A DNA stretch of 64,000 nt from Pseudoalteromonas phenolica (GCF_005876835.1 NZ_PPSW01000008.1:158016-222015), one strand, 5' to 3'. Positions 45,575 through 54,658 are shown, numbered from the stretch's first letter. A program made the numbers and translations. The notes: generated from the sequence alone by a model not told the origin.

Positions 45575-46351
45575 ATGCGTGTATTAACCACATTGAGTGC
45601 GCTGCTTTTATCTCTCGCACTCTCTTTTATTGTATCTTGGCAGGCTATATCGTTTGTTAATTTTGCCTACCCGGTTTGGTATCACGTTCTAGAAATCGAT
45701 AAAACTATCGCAAAGTACGGCCCTCAAAACCAATATCGTTCTGGTTTCGAATCTACCTCCCAAGTTCAGCATATTCAGTCTTTTGAAGAGATAGCTCAGA
45801 GTATTGAACTACCACTAGAGCAAGTTAAGCCTGCGTTACAATCGATAGTATATAGCCCCAAAGGATCATACCTGAGTAAACCCTTATTACATGACGCTGA
45901 GGTACAACACTTATACGATGTCGCGGTGTTGTTAAATCACATTCAAACAACATGCTATGCTGCGTTTATTATCTCAGTTTTACTGTTCTTATTGTCATTT
46001 CAATGCCAAACAAGGGCTCAAAAAACGGTGTGTTTGAGAGTCAAAGATGTCTATTTAATTATGCTAAGTTTACTGTTACTGGGTTTAGTATTAATTGCGT
46101 TAATTGGCTTTGAAGCTGTGTTTTATCAGTTGCATGAATGGGTATTTCCTGCTGATAATCAGTGGTTTTTTTATTATCAAGAATCTTTAATGACTACCTT
46201 AATGCAAGCACCAAATCTCTTTGCTTATATAGGAGGCTTGTTACTTATCAGTATGCTGGTTGTTCAGTTCTTAACTGTGTTTGTTTTACAGCGTGTTTTA
46301 TCTAGCGCGATGTATAGAAAGCAGGCTTATTTACACCAAGCAGAGGCTTGA
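45575..46351 (+). CDS. Hypothetical membrane protein
   Basis: 258 residues from ATG 45575 with AAGGA 7 nt upstream; the frame extends to a GTG at 45500 that would add a CVECG segment but has no ribosome site. An N-terminal membrane helix (LSALLLSLALSFIVSW), a soluble loop of about 110 residues, then three more hydrophobic segments. No family recognised. Confidence 0.72.
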   Translation: MRVLTTLSALLLSLALSFIVSWQAISFVNFAYPVWYHVLEIDKTIAKYGPQNQYRSGFESTSQVQHIQSFEEIAQSIELPLEQVKPALQSIVYSPKGSYLSKPLLHDAEVQHLYDVAVLLNHIQTTCYAAFIISVLLFLLSFQCQTRAQKTVCLRVKDVYLIMLSLLLLGLVLIALIGFEAVFYQLHEWVFPADNQWFFYYQESLMTTLMQAPNLFAYIGGLLLISMLVVQFLTVFVLQRVLSSAMYRKQAYLHQAEA

Positions 46352-46393
46352 TATAGAGTCTTAAAGTCTACTTTAGTGGAGCTCGCTTAATTT

Positions 46394-46430
46394 GCATGCC
46401 TTATGTTAAACCAAGGCATGCAGTTTCTTA
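46394..46430 (+). terminator. Terminator between convergent genes
   Basis: GCATGCCTT (46394-46402) and AAGGCATGC (46413-46421), 10-nt loop, followed by AGTTTCTT. It lies between the plus-strand membrane protein and the minus-strand AraC gene. Confidence 0.65.
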
Positions 46431-46447
46431 ATCTAAAAGGCCGTGAC

Positions 46448-47326
46448 TTAATCTACCAAGCAATAAATGCGTGTAAGCAGCTCTTGGGGGGCAACCTCAC
46501 GCAGATCGTTTAAGTACTCTTCAAACGGCGGAAAGTCTTTTAATTGATATTGACTACTCGGCAAATACTCACCAAACAACCAGTCATAAGGCTTTTCAAG
46601 TTCAGGGTAATCTCCCTTAAATAGCAAAGACACAGAGTTAGAAGCAGGAATGCTCATTACTTCAAATTCGTGCTCTTTTGGCAGGGTAGTTAAATCAACC
46701 GTAATACAAGCTTTTGACCTTAACTCATCTGTTTTAACAGTTTTAGGGTCGTCGTAGTAAATGCCAAAGTAGCGTGTTTTATCGTTAACTAGGCCGAGTT
46801 TGCCTGCCATCATTGAAAGTTTCTCAAATGCTTGACCGATCTGCATATAGTCACCGCTATGATCAATGGCGATTAAAGAAAGCGCGGGCGTTGTGTGTTG
46901 TTCAACTTGATACATGGTTTTGTATTCCTTATCTGATTTTGGATAAAGCATGGTCACTTGCTTAGTAGCTCTTGCAATACGATATTGGTTAGGTGTTTCT
47001 CTATAGTGTTTACTAAACGCCCGGTTAAAAGCTTCAACACTGCCATACCCAACTCGCTTTGCAATTTGCTGTTGAGACAAGTCACTACGCACTAAATATG
47101 CCGCTGCTTTTAATAACCGCATTCTTCTTACCGTAACATTGATGGTCTCTCCGGCAAATTCACGATATATCCGATGAAAATGATAGCTAGACATACAGGC
47201 CACATCAGCAAGTGCATTGACATCCAACTCACCATCTACATGTTCATAGATGTAGTCGATAACACTCAAAAGGCGTTGCTCATACTGATTTTTAGTAACA
47301 AGTTTATGGTTCATGGTTTCACTCAA
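46448..47326 (-). CDS. AraC-family regulator with GyrI-like effector domain
   Basis: 292 residues. Two helix-turn-helix motifs at about 30-115 (LADVACMSSYHFHRIYREF and RVGYGSVEAFNRAFSKHYRE) are followed by a GyrI/BmrR-like ligand-binding domain (about 145-290; FGIYYDDPKT, MSIPASNSVSLLFKGDYPEL). Such regulators (Rob/SoxS-like with SOUL/GyrI fold) answer to small hydrophobic compounds. Divergent from the 47641 gene with a 314-nt gap. Confidence 0.92.
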   Translation of the reverse strand: MSETMNHKLVTKNQYEQRLLSVIDYIYEHVDGELDVNALADVACMSSYHFHRIYREFAGETINVTVRRMRLLKAAAYLVRSDLSQQQIAKRVGYGSVEAFNRAFSKHYRETPNQYRIARATKQVTMLYPKSDKEYKTMYQVEQHTTPALSLIAIDHSGDYMQIGQAFEKLSMMAGKLGLVNDKTRYFGIYYDDPKTVKTDELRSKACITVDLTTLPKEHEFEVMSIPASNSVSLLFKGDYPELEKPYDWLFGEYLPSSQYQLKDFPPFEEYLNDLREVAPQELLTRIYCLVD

Positions 47327-47640
47327 AATCTAAGTTAAGATAATTGCGCAGCGACATTGATAAGGTAATGCAAAGCCGTTTGATAATGTTTGCTAACTTT
47401 AGTTTGTAACCTAAATCAATACAACAAAATGAAAAATAGGCTTAATAAACAATGGATTTTGTCTTACCCATTTAAACCTTAATTGAATGAATATAAAGGA
47501 TAAAATTTTTTCTGGATGTTTTTTAAATGTCTTAATCATGGCTGCTAACAGCAAATACCTAGATAGTTTCCGTCAATGATTAAGCAAGTGCTAAGACATG
47601 CTTGCTAGTTTTTCTACATTTTTATATACGGAGTTTATAT
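47327..47640. other. Intergenic region, promoter of two divergent genes
   Basis: AT-rich, with a weak hairpin GCAAG / CTTGC at about 47585-47607. GGAG 9 nt before the ATG at 47641 is the likely ribosome site. I see no clear operator and no gene. Confidence 0.4.
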
Positions 47641-48690
47641 ATGTATTACAAAAGTTTAATTGTCCTAGCTTTATTTGGCGCAGCCAGTTTTCAAGCCTGT
47701 GCACATAGAGATATAAATTATATGCCTGAGGATGGGTATGCAAGCACTGTTGGCTCAGAGTATGTGACGCCCTCAATCAAAAGAATGCTTAAATCAAATC
47801 AGAAAATTAAAGATCTGGCGAAGCTGAATTTTGATGGAGAAGTAATAGTACAAAGGCTAACTGAGCGAAGTTACTGGCTACAGTATGACTTTTATAGTGT
47901 CATTTTTTATGTCGGTGATGAAGGGGTGTTACTACTGGACCCACTCGCGTATGGCAAAGGTAAAAAGGTGTTAGAAGGGATCCGTCGGGTGACGAATAAA
48001 CCTGTTACTACCTTGGTTTATACCAGTAGCCGAGCCGATCATTTAGAAGATGCAACGGTATTTGTTGAAGCCGCTGAAGCAAAAGGCGTAAAACTTGAGA
48101 TAATCGCGAGCATAGAGTCAGCGAAGGTCATAAAGCAAAATAGGAAAATTCCGGCTCCTACTAAATTAATTTCTCTAGATAAAGGGTCATTTGAATTTGA
48201 AGGTGTGACAGTAAAAGCACATGGCTTAACCAGTACCTTAGAAGAGCACGATAGTGCTATTTGGATTATCGAACAAGATAAAGTGGCCCATCAACCACAC
48301 CTATTGAACCCAGATCAAATTCCGTTTATGAACTTTGCGGGAGCGAGAAGCTACGATAGTTATAAGATGCAATTAGCACAGGTGCAATCATTTGACTGGA
48401 TATTTTTATCTTCAGGGCATGGAGATATTGGCACAATGGCCGATGTGCAGTTTACCCAGCAGTATATAAATGACATGGAAAAGTCAGTCAGAATGGCGTT
48501 TAAAGAGTATCGCGAAAAAGGGTTAGGTGAACGCGAATTTAATAATCATCACGCAATGTTCCATGCAGGCAGGGACTATGTGAATGTGAGAGCTGTAGAG
48601 CTTTTAAGAGAAAAGTATGGCGATGTATATGGTTTTGAAGCTGCAGTGCAGTCTCATATGAATATGTTTTTAAGCCCTCTACTGAGATAA
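47641..48690 (+). CDS. Metallo-beta-lactamase-fold protein with degenerate metal motif
   Basis: 349 residues from ATG 47641. A signal peptide ends in FQAC, possibly a lipobox (Cys about 20). The fold is that of metallo-beta-lactamases (FYVGDEGVLLLDPLAYGKGK, then TLVYTSSRADHLEDA), but the H-x-H-x-D-H motif is reduced to SSRADH: the first two His are Ser and Arg. The later ISSGHGD-like segment (LSSGHGDIGT) is retained. It may be a non-canonical or inactive hydrolase. Divergent from the AraC regulator. Terminator at 48778. Confidence 0.82.
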   Translation: MYYKSLIVLALFGAASFQACAHRDINYMPEDGYASTVGSEYVTPSIKRMLKSNQKIKDLAKLNFDGEVIVQRLTERSYWLQYDFYSVIFYVGDEGVLLLDPLAYGKGKKVLEGIRRVTNKPVTTLVYTSSRADHLEDATVFVEAAEAKGVKLEIIASIESAKVIKQNRKIPAPTKLISLDKGSFEFEGVTVKAHGLTSTLEEHDSAIWIIEQDKVAHQPHLLNPDQIPFMNFAGARSYDSYKMQLAQVQSFDWIFLSSGHGDIGTMADVQFTQQYINDMEKSVRMAFKEYREKGLGEREFNNHHAMFHAGRDYVNVRAVELLREKYGDVYGFEAAVQSHMNMFLSPLLR

Positions 48691-48777
48691 CTGTTTACGC
48701 AAGTTTGGAAGGTATTACGGCACTTATTTAAGGGCCGCGACCTTAGAGATGTTTTGTGCGATTGCACTTAAGTAATG

Positions 48778-48809
48778 AGCCCACTATGATGTGGGCTGAT
48801 TTTGTTTTT
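48778..48809 (+). terminator. Intrinsic terminator after the 47641 gene
   Basis: AGCCCAC (48778-48784), loop TATGAT, GTGGGCT (48791-48797), then GATTTTGTTTTT. Confidence 0.88.
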
Positions 48810-48820
48810 ACTAATATGCA

Positions 48821-50851
48821 ATGCTTGAAAAACTACAAACAGCTTCTAGCTACCAAATCTCACAGGTTAAGGTGTACCCTGATTTAAATACCATTGAAGT
48901 GAACGGGCAGAGTCAAAGAGTCGAACCAAAGGTGATGGTGCTCTTAAATTATTTGGCACAGCATCAAGGGGAAGTATGTAGTAAGCAATGTTTAATTGAT
49001 GCGATCTGGCCCAACCAAATCATCGCAGATGAGGCATTAACTCGACTTATCTTTGTTTTGAGAAATGCGTTAAAAGACGATGCTAAATCACCTCAGTACA
49101 TAGCAACAGTTCCTAAAAAAGGCTATGTGTTGCTACAGCCTATCACTTTGCCAGAGCAGCGTTCAAAGAAGCAGCTACTCATTTTGTTTGCTTCATTGTT
49201 TATTGTGTTTGCCAGCTTATGGGCGATGCAACTTCAGCCATCAGCAGAGTACAACATCATTAAAAGCAAGCCAATTACCTTTCAAGAAGGGCGGGAGTAT
49301 GGCTTAGTTGAAGGGCCGAATTTCTCTGCTTACTTTCATCAATATCAAGGCGAAACTAGGCTCATGGTGGCCGAGCAAGATGGATCTTATCGTCAGCTAG
49401 TCAGTGATGAGTGGCAAAAGCGCAGCTTACAACTGATTAAGAATACTTTGTTTTATGTGCGTTTCAATGACACAGAAAGCCAGATAGTCAGGCACACTTT
49501 ATCAGCACAACCAGAAGTACTGTTTACCAGTCAACGTCCTATCTATCATTTAAGTCTTAATAATGAACAACAAATATTGTTGTTTACGCAATACAATGAC
49601 ACTGTGAATACGGGGTTATATCAGTATTCTTTTATCGACAAGCAAGTATCAGAATTTCTATTTAACACCGCTTATGTCCCCGCTGTTATTGATCAACATT
49701 TTTACGATACGAATACTGACAAATTGATATTTGTTGGTGTGCAGGGGCGTTTTCCGGTTATTTATGGTTATCATTCCGAAAATGCGATTTATCAATTTGA
49801 AATTAAAGGGTTCGATAGCATAAACAGCATCGCACTAGGAAAGTACGAAAATACACTTCTAGTGGCCGGTAGCTATCAGCTAACTCGAGGTATTTGGTCG
49901 GTAAATACCGTTTCTAATGAAGTGACAATGTTACTCAATGCGAATGATGATGTGATCACCGCAGCAACTATGGGAGCTGATCTTCAAAGTGTTTTCTATA
50001 CTTTAGAGAGTCATCGTCAAGATATTGTGGCGCTAGATTGGCAAGGCCGTAATATAAATTTACCTGAGCTAAATTCGACTCTGAGAGAAGGGCGGGCGCA
50101 ATATTCGAAAGACAATGCACGAATTTTCTTTTTTTCGGATAGAAGTGGCGACAGTGAACTGTATCAATATCATCTCAACACCTATGAAGTTCAGCAAGTC
50201 ACGCATATAAAAGCCAGTGCTATATGGCATTACAGTTTATCAAATGATGGAAAGCATCTCGCCATTGTTTATTCAACTGACAAGATTGAGCTAGGCATAG
50301 TGGATGTGAGTAATGGGCAATTAATACAAACAACTCAACTAGATGAAATTAAGTTTCCATTAGCTTGGAGTAAAGATGATCAATTTATCTATGTCAGTGA
50401 GCACCGCAGTCAAATTGCGATGTATTTGTATGATTCCAGCTCATTGACAATAAAGCAAAAGCAAGCGCATTTAGGGTTGAGTGCGGTAGAAGTGGCACAT
50501 AAAGAAATCATTGCCTTTGATTACACGAGAGATCAATTTGTTCGTTATAACTTCGATCAAAAAGCAGCTAAACCTGTTAGCCTAGTTTTACCTAAAACGA
50601 CTCATCTAGCCCCGCATAGAGTCTATGTTGATGAGGAACTAGCATATATTATTGATACAAATGACGACTCACATAGGCTTGATAGAATTCAATTTGCAGA
50701 ATCAAGTAAAGGTTGGCGTACTCGTTTATTGGGGGAGTTTAATAAAAAAGCACGTATACAAAGTATAAACCCTGAACAGCAAACATTGCTTTTTTCTAAA
50801 GGTTATAGCGCTCAAAGTGGCAGTATTATTGAGCTTGAGTTACAGCCCTAA
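48821..50851 (+). CDS. CadC-like regulator with TolB-type beta-propeller sensor
   Basis: 676 residues. The N-terminal winged helix (about 15-105) has RVEPKVMVLLNYLAQHQGEV, IDAIWPNQIIADEALTRLIF and the GYVLL end. One membrane helix (LLILFASLFIVFASLWAM, about 124-141) leads to a periplasmic part with repeated PD40/TolB-like strands, e.g. SKDNARIFFFSDRSGDSELY and SNDGKHLAIVYSTDKIELGI. Membrane-anchored transcriptional regulator, signal unknown. ATG 48821 starts only 12 nt after a terminator and lacks a clear ribosome site, suggesting a short or leaderless mRNA. Confidence 0.9.
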   Translation: MLEKLQTASSYQISQVKVYPDLNTIEVNGQSQRVEPKVMVLLNYLAQHQGEVCSKQCLIDAIWPNQIIADEALTRLIFVLRNALKDDAKSPQYIATVPKKGYVLLQPITLPEQRSKKQLLILFASLFIVFASLWAMQLQPSAEYNIIKSKPITFQEGREYGLVEGPNFSAYFHQYQGETRLMVAEQDGSYRQLVSDEWQKRSLQLIKNTLFYVRFNDTESQIVRHTLSAQPEVLFTSQRPIYHLSLNNEQQILLFTQYNDTVNTGLYQYSFIDKQVSEFLFNTAYVPAVIDQHFYDTNTDKLIFVGVQGRFPVIYGYHSENAIYQFEIKGFDSINSIALGKYENTLLVAGSYQLTRGIWSVNTVSNEVTMLLNANDDVITAATMGADLQSVFYTLESHRQDIVALDWQGRNINLPELNSTLREGRAQYSKDNARIFFFSDRSGDSELYQYHLNTYEVQQVTHIKASAIWHYSLSNDGKHLAIVYSTDKIELGIVDVSNGQLIQTTQLDEIKFPLAWSKDDQFIYVSEHRSQIAMYLYDSSSLTIKQKQAHLGLSAVEVAHKEIIAFDYTRDQFVRYNFDQKAAKPVSLVLPKTTHLAPHRVYVDEELAYIIDTNDDSHRLDRIQFAESSKGWRTRLLGEFNKKARIQSINPEQQTLLFSKGYSAQSGSIIELELQP

Positions 50852-50885
50852 AAGCTCACTCTGAGTCGCATTAAATTCTAGCTGT

Positions 50886-51194
50886 TTACTCGTCGTCGTA
50901 ATCAGCAAAGTCTGCTGATTCTCTAAAACCAGGCTTTGCTAGGATCTCAACATAAAATGACGTTAAGTTTTCATCTTGTGTTTTATCAATCATCTTATTG
51001 ATTTGTGATAAATGCACAGTTTCGGCTTCAGCTTCAGTATTACCGAATTTGCAGTCAAAGTCCCAGTAATCAACGCCTGCAGGTAGCTTTTTATTACGCT
51101 CGCGTTTTACATACTTTTTCAGCTCATGCTTAACCGCGTCAACGCGGCGTGCGATTTTGATTTTAGGGTGAGTTAGTTCAAATGTTTTTTTCAT
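50886..51194 (-). CDS. DUF6172 family protein
   Basis: 102 residues from ATG 51194 (AAGG 5-8 nt upstream, which itself lies in a tempting upstream ATG). Recognised as a small conserved protein of unknown function: MKKTFELTHPKIKIARRVDA at the start, KYVKRERNKKLPAGVDYWDF in the middle and PGFRESADFADYDDE at the end. Soluble, charged. Its stop is convergent with the regulator gene. Confidence 0.82.
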   Translation of the reverse strand: MKKTFELTHPKIKIARRVDAVKHELKKYVKRERNKKLPAGVDYWDFDCKFGNTEAEAETVHLSQINKMIDKTQDENLTSFYVEILAKPGFRESADFADYDDE

Positions 51195-51375
51195 AATTGC
51201 CTTCAAGCAAACAAGGACTCAAGCAGCCGTTAGCTGGTCGAGTAGGGGCATTGATAAACGAGGAAACTCGCAATTTAATCAATATTAACTTTAGCAGGTA
51301 AGTTTACGCGATAATTAACGAACTGGCGAGTTAGATACGCCTCGGACTGCGTAAAATAACGAGTAGGAGATTTGT

Positions 51376-51407
51376 AAAAATAGGGGGCTGAAATAGCTTC
51401 AGCCCCC
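51376..51407 (-). terminator. Intrinsic terminator after the 51411 gene
   Basis: Minus strand: GGGGGCTGAA / TTCAGCCCCC (51407-51398 and 51392-51383) with a 5-nt loop, then TATTTTTAC. Strong. Confidence 0.88.
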
Positions 51408-51410
51408 TCA

Positions 51411-52208
51411 TTAATTAAGCGCCTGCTGTGATTGAGATTTGGTTGGTGCAGATGCAAGTTTAGTTTCAAGGCGCTCAAGTTGCTCAACGAGGGCACTTTG
51501 CGTCATTTCAAGCTGTGCGATGCTACCGCCAATTTCTAACTGTTTTGAATCTCTGGTTTGTGCTTGAGATTTTAGTTTATCTATATCTGCGCTCAATGCA
51601 GTTAGCTGACCTTTGATTGATTGCGCTTGATCTAGTTGCTCTTGTAAAAGAGAGAGCTTTAACGTCATATCAGCTTGATTATCTGATAGTGACTTAATAC
51701 TAGAGGCAGTATTAGATTGCGTTTTATTTTGTTGTGATTGTGAGTTTTCTAATGCTGTTGTTTGCTCGCGCAGTTTTTTTATTTCTGATTGATTGCGTCG
51801 CCAAGCTGATGCCCAAAGCTTATCCATTTGTGTCCAAAGCTCATCGGTACGCTCGGTAATGGCATTAAGCTTTGCTTTGATGGCGCCTGCAGATTCACCC
51901 ATTTCTTCACCAGTAGCAGATAAAGCTCGCTCAAGTTCGAGAATTCGTTGCTCAGAGGCAAACAGTTTCGCCTGAGTCTTTAAGTTTTGCTGGTGAAGTG
52001 TATAACCGCCAACGGAAAAGCCAATGATTGAAACGATACAAAGCCATAATGCAGCATTACTTGATTTAGCAGGTTGATGATTAACCGTCTCGCTTTTGTC
52101 AAATGCAGGCGCTTTGTGATTCGATGGTGCTTGAGACTGCTTAAAGTCTTTAACCTGGTCTAAATCGGGCATAATACTAGGCAGCTCAGGTTCAATTCTT
52201 TTACTCAA
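51411..52208 (-). CDS. Hypothetical single-pass membrane protein with coiled coil
   Basis: 265 residues from a TTG at 52208, preceded by AAAGG at 8 nt; other frames upstream (TTG 52244) lack a site. Cytoplasmic N terminus of about 55 residues, one membrane helix (WLCIVSIIGFSVGGYTLH), then a long periplasmic coiled coil rich in Gln, Lys and Glu with a central heptad-like region (QEQLDQAQSIKGQLTALSAD). The layout resembles cell-envelope scaffold proteins; no family recognised. Peptide deformylase lies divergently upstream. Confidence 0.75.
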   Translation of the reverse strand: MSKRIEPELPSIMPDLDQVKDFKQSQAPSNHKAPAFDKSETVNHQPAKSSNAALWLCIVSIIGFSVGGYTLHQQNLKTQAKLFASEQRILELERALSATGEEMGESAGAIKAKLNAITERTDELWTQMDKLWASAWRRNQSEIKKLREQTTALENSQSQQNKTQSNTASSIKSLSDNQADMTLKLSLLQEQLDQAQSIKGQLTALSADIDKLKSQAQTRDSKQLEIGGSIAQLEMTQSALVEQLERLETKLASAPTKSQSQQALN

Positions 52209-52388
52209 AACATTTACCTTTGGTTTGGGGTTAAACAGAATCAAGAAGCTTACTGTAAAATGTGTATCGATGGAACAATACGTCGATGTATAAAAGTGCT
52301 CAAATGGTTAAACTAACTGTAATAGTGTTGATATAGAAACTTTCAATTTAGGGTGAGCTGCTCAAAGAGAGCATGGTGGGGAGTATGA

Positions 52389-52934
52389 ATGCAATCAAGA
52401 GAAAATGAAAAAACAATAATCGCTCAGCTAGGTCAGCCTGTTTTGAAGCAAAAAGCACAAGTTGTAGAAGATATTCTCGGCGACGAATGCCAAAATTTAA
52501 TAAAAGACATGATGTCTACGGTGAAAGAGGTTGGTGGAGTCGGGATAGCTGCGCCACAAATTTATCACAGCTTGCGTATTTTTATTATGTGTTCAAAGCC
52601 TAATGCACGATACCCCGATGCACCTCAGATGGCCCCTACTGCTATCATCAATCCCGAGATAATCGAAGCCAGTGAAGAAATAGAAAAAGGCTGGGAAGGT
52701 TGCTTGAGTGTACCGAGTATGCGGGGTTTAGTGCCAAGGCATTATGCTGTAACAGTGAAATATCATGATTCACAAGGGCGAGAGCATGAATCTGTATTTA
52801 CAGGTTTTATTGCACGTATTTTTCAACATGAAATCGATCATTTAGATGGCCTGACTTTTATCGATAGACTGGAGTCAATGGAAGATTTAGTGAGTGAAAG
52901 CTATTGGTATGAGCATCATGCAAAAGGTGTTTAA
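52389..52934 (+). CDS. def: Peptide deformylase (second type)
   Basis: 181 residues. All three PDF motifs are present: GVGIAAPQI (about 51-59), EGCLSVP with metal ligand Cys105, and HEIDH (147-151) with the catalytic Glu148. It removes the N-terminal formyl group from nascent proteins. It is not linked to fmt as the housekeeping def usually is, so it is probably a paralogue. GGGGAG lies 6 nt before ATG 52389; an overlapping ATG at 52385 is out of frame and stops within eight codons. Confidence 0.93.
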   Translation: MQSRENEKTIIAQLGQPVLKQKAQVVEDILGDECQNLIKDMMSTVKEVGGVGIAAPQIYHSLRIFIMCSKPNARYPDAPQMAPTAIINPEIIEASEEIEKGWEGCLSVPSMRGLVPRHYAVTVKYHDSQGREHESVFTGFIARIFQHEIDHLDGLTFIDRLESMEDLVSESYWYEHHAKGV

Positions 52935-53078
52935 TTCTTTTAAGAATAAGTATTTAACGCAAATTTAAATGTATAGGTTTTGTTTTTTTTGTGTAACTTG
53001 AATGTTTCTCGATGTTTTTTTTGTGGTTACCTTGTCTTTTTTGTTTGATTTTTAAACGCTTGGGGTGTAGTTTGCGCA

Positions 53079-53116
53079 TACTTTCATTTTGTAAGGAGAT
53101 ACTCGAAATGAAAGTA
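53079..53116 (+). promoter_or_regulatory. 5' leader hairpin enclosing a ribosome site and start codon
   Basis: TACTTTCATTT (53079-53089) pairs perfectly with AAATGAAAGTA (53106-53116). The loop holds AAGGAG (53093-53098) and the right arm contains ATG 53108. Folding would hide the start codon of a 14-codon leader frame. Confidence 0.6.
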
Positions 53117-53152
53117 ATAATAATTAATAAAATTAGAAGGATATCTAAATGA
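53108..53152 (+). CDS. 14-codon leader peptide frame
   Basis: ATG 53108 with AAGGAG 9 nt upstream encodes MKVIIINKIRRISK; its TGA (53150-53152) overlaps the ATG of the secreted protein at 53149 (ATGA). This is the usual arrangement for translational coupling. The peptide is basic and hydrophobic. It is inferred, not proven, to be translated. Confidence 0.5.
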   Translation: MKVIIINKIRRISK

Positions 53153-53601
53153 AAAATTATCTATTTGCCGCATCCCTTGCACTAGGTGCTACGTTTACCA
53201 GTCAAGCAGCAGTTGTTGAATGTGTTATTAGTGGTACACCTTCACCACAACAATGGAGCGAGCAATTCTGTTCAAGTGGCACTTCATCAACTGCCTCATC
53301 TGTTGTTTTTAGATTAAAAGCAAGTAAGCCAATTGCTGAAGTAACTTGGACACACTTTAGTGAGCATGATGGGTACTGGAATTGTCGTAATGGTGAGTAT
53401 TGTCGATTCAATAATCGTACAGTATCAGGGAACGGCAGTGCTCAGGCGTGTGCTAGACGAGTACTATACAAAGATGGCACATGGGAATCTTTAAACTCAT
53501 GTGCATATGGCATGTATTGGTATGGCAGTCCTGTATTTAGTCGCAGTTTTAATGTTGATGTGGCAGAAGAACAGCTTATGAGCAGTGAAATTATTCAATA
53601 A
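53149..53601 (+). CDS. Hypothetical secreted Cys-rich protein
   Basis: 150 residues with a signal peptide cut after about residue 20 (SQAA). The mature protein has six Cys (in VVECVIS, EQFCSSG, WNCRNGEYCRF, AQACARR and NSCAYG), probably disulfide bonded, and beta-strand-like Trp/Tyr-rich segments (TWTHFSEHDGYWNC, GMYWYGSPVFSRSFNV). No family recognised. It has its own AGAAGG site at 53135-53140 as well as coupling to the leader frame. Terminator at 53618. Confidence 0.8.
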   Translation: MKNYLFAASLALGATFTSQAAVVECVISGTPSPQQWSEQFCSSGTSSTASSVVFRLKASKPIAEVTWTHFSEHDGYWNCRNGEYCRFNNRTVSGNGSAQACARRVLYKDGTWESLNSCAYGMYWYGSPVFSRSFNVDVAEEQLMSSEIIQ

Positions 53602-53617
53602 GTATGAATGCCAATAA

Positions 53618-53640
53618 AAGGGCCCTATAAGGCCCTTCTT
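53618..53640. terminator. Bidirectional terminator between convergent genes
   Basis: AAGGGCC (53618-53624), loop of 6, GGCCCTT (53631-53637) then CTT. Ends the Cys-rich gene and probably the channel gene. Confidence 0.8.
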
Positions 53641-53662
53641 AACAGATAACTTGTCTTATATT

Positions 53663-54466
53663 TTAAATCTCATTTTTTTGTTTCAGAATTTCGTCTAATT
53701 TAGCCTCTACCCTTAATATATCTTCTTTTGTTGCCAGTGGTTTCTCTGGCTTACTTTCTTCTTCATGCATGATCTGCATGGCATCAACAATGATACCAAT
53801 GAATAAGTTTAATACCGCGAAGCTGGTGGTAATAATAAACGGGACGAAGAATAACCAAGATTGCGGAAATAGCTCCATCGTTGGGCGCACTATACCCATT
53901 GACCAACTTTCTAAGGTCATTACTTGAAATAAGGTATAGGCTGATGCGCCGATAGTGCCAAACCACTCTTGCATATTTGGATCAGGGTGTTGCCCAAAAA
54001 GTTTAGTTGATAGCACGGCCGAAACATAAAAGATAATTCCAAGTACACCAATGACTGAGGCCATACCTGGCAGTGAGTGGCCAAGTGCACCGATAACTCG
54101 GCGCATTTGTGGCACAATTGAAAAAAGTCTTAGCACCCTTAATATTCTGAATGCGCGAAGTACTGACAATGGGCCAGTTGCAGGAACCCAAGATATGGCA
54201 ACGATAAGTAAGTCGAAACAGTTCCAACCAGATTTAAAAAATTTAAAGCGGTATACAAAGAGTTTGAGTACGAGTTCTATTGTGAAAATGATAAGGACGA
54301 CTAAATCAATCTTAGCTAGTAAGACTGAGTTAGTTTTGCCAAATTGGGTGGTTTCAATACCTAATGTGATTGCATTAAATAAAATGACTGCAATAAGAAA
54401 GTTTTGAAAAAATTTTGCTTCAACAAGTGCCGCCAACTTAGAAGTTAAATTACTTTGTGATGCCAT
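53663..54466 (-). CDS. Voltage-gated sodium channel, NaChBac/NavAb-type
   Basis: 267 residues, the size of single-domain bacterial channels. Six transmembrane segments. S4 carries four Arg at every third residue (Arg104, 107, 110, 113; SVLRAFRILRVLRLF). The pore loop has the selectivity filter TLESWSM at 184-190, identical to that of NavAb. The S6 segment (LFIGIIVDAMQIMHEEES) runs into a C-terminal coiled coil. Forms a homotetrameric sodium channel in the inner membrane; bacterial roles include motility and pH response. Single gene. Confidence 0.95.
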   Translation of the reverse strand: MASQSNLTSKLAALVEAKFFQNFLIAVILFNAITLGIETTQFGKTNSVLLAKIDLVVLIIFTIELVLKLFVYRFKFFKSGWNCFDLLIVAISWVPATGPLSVLRAFRILRVLRLFSIVPQMRRVIGALGHSLPGMASVIGVLGIIFYVSAVLSTKLFGQHPDPNMQEWFGTIGASAYTLFQVMTLESWSMGIVRPTMELFPQSWLFFVPFIITTSFAVLNLFIGIIVDAMQIMHEEESKPEKPLATKEDILRVEAKLDEILKQKNEI

Positions 54467-54604
54467 GGCTCTGATATCGGTAAAATGAGTGATATGGCAT
54501 AGTTTGGGGTGAATATTTAATTTTCAACATAGAATCGATGAAGTGTAGGTTTGGCATCGATGAGTTACTTGAAAAGAGAGAGCTGGGACTTGCAGCTGTG
54601 AGAA

Positions 54605-54646
54605 AAGAATAAATAAAACGCTTATTAATGCGCCTTATTTATTCTT
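54605..54646. terminator. Long AT-rich hairpin, probable terminator
   Basis: Perfect 12-bp inverted repeat AAGAATAAATAA (54605-54616) / TTATTTATTCTT (54635-54646) with an inner CGC/GCG pair. It lies 13 nt after the stop of the minus-strand gene at 54659. Confidence 0.6.
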
Positions 54647-54658
54647 AATTGAATTAGG

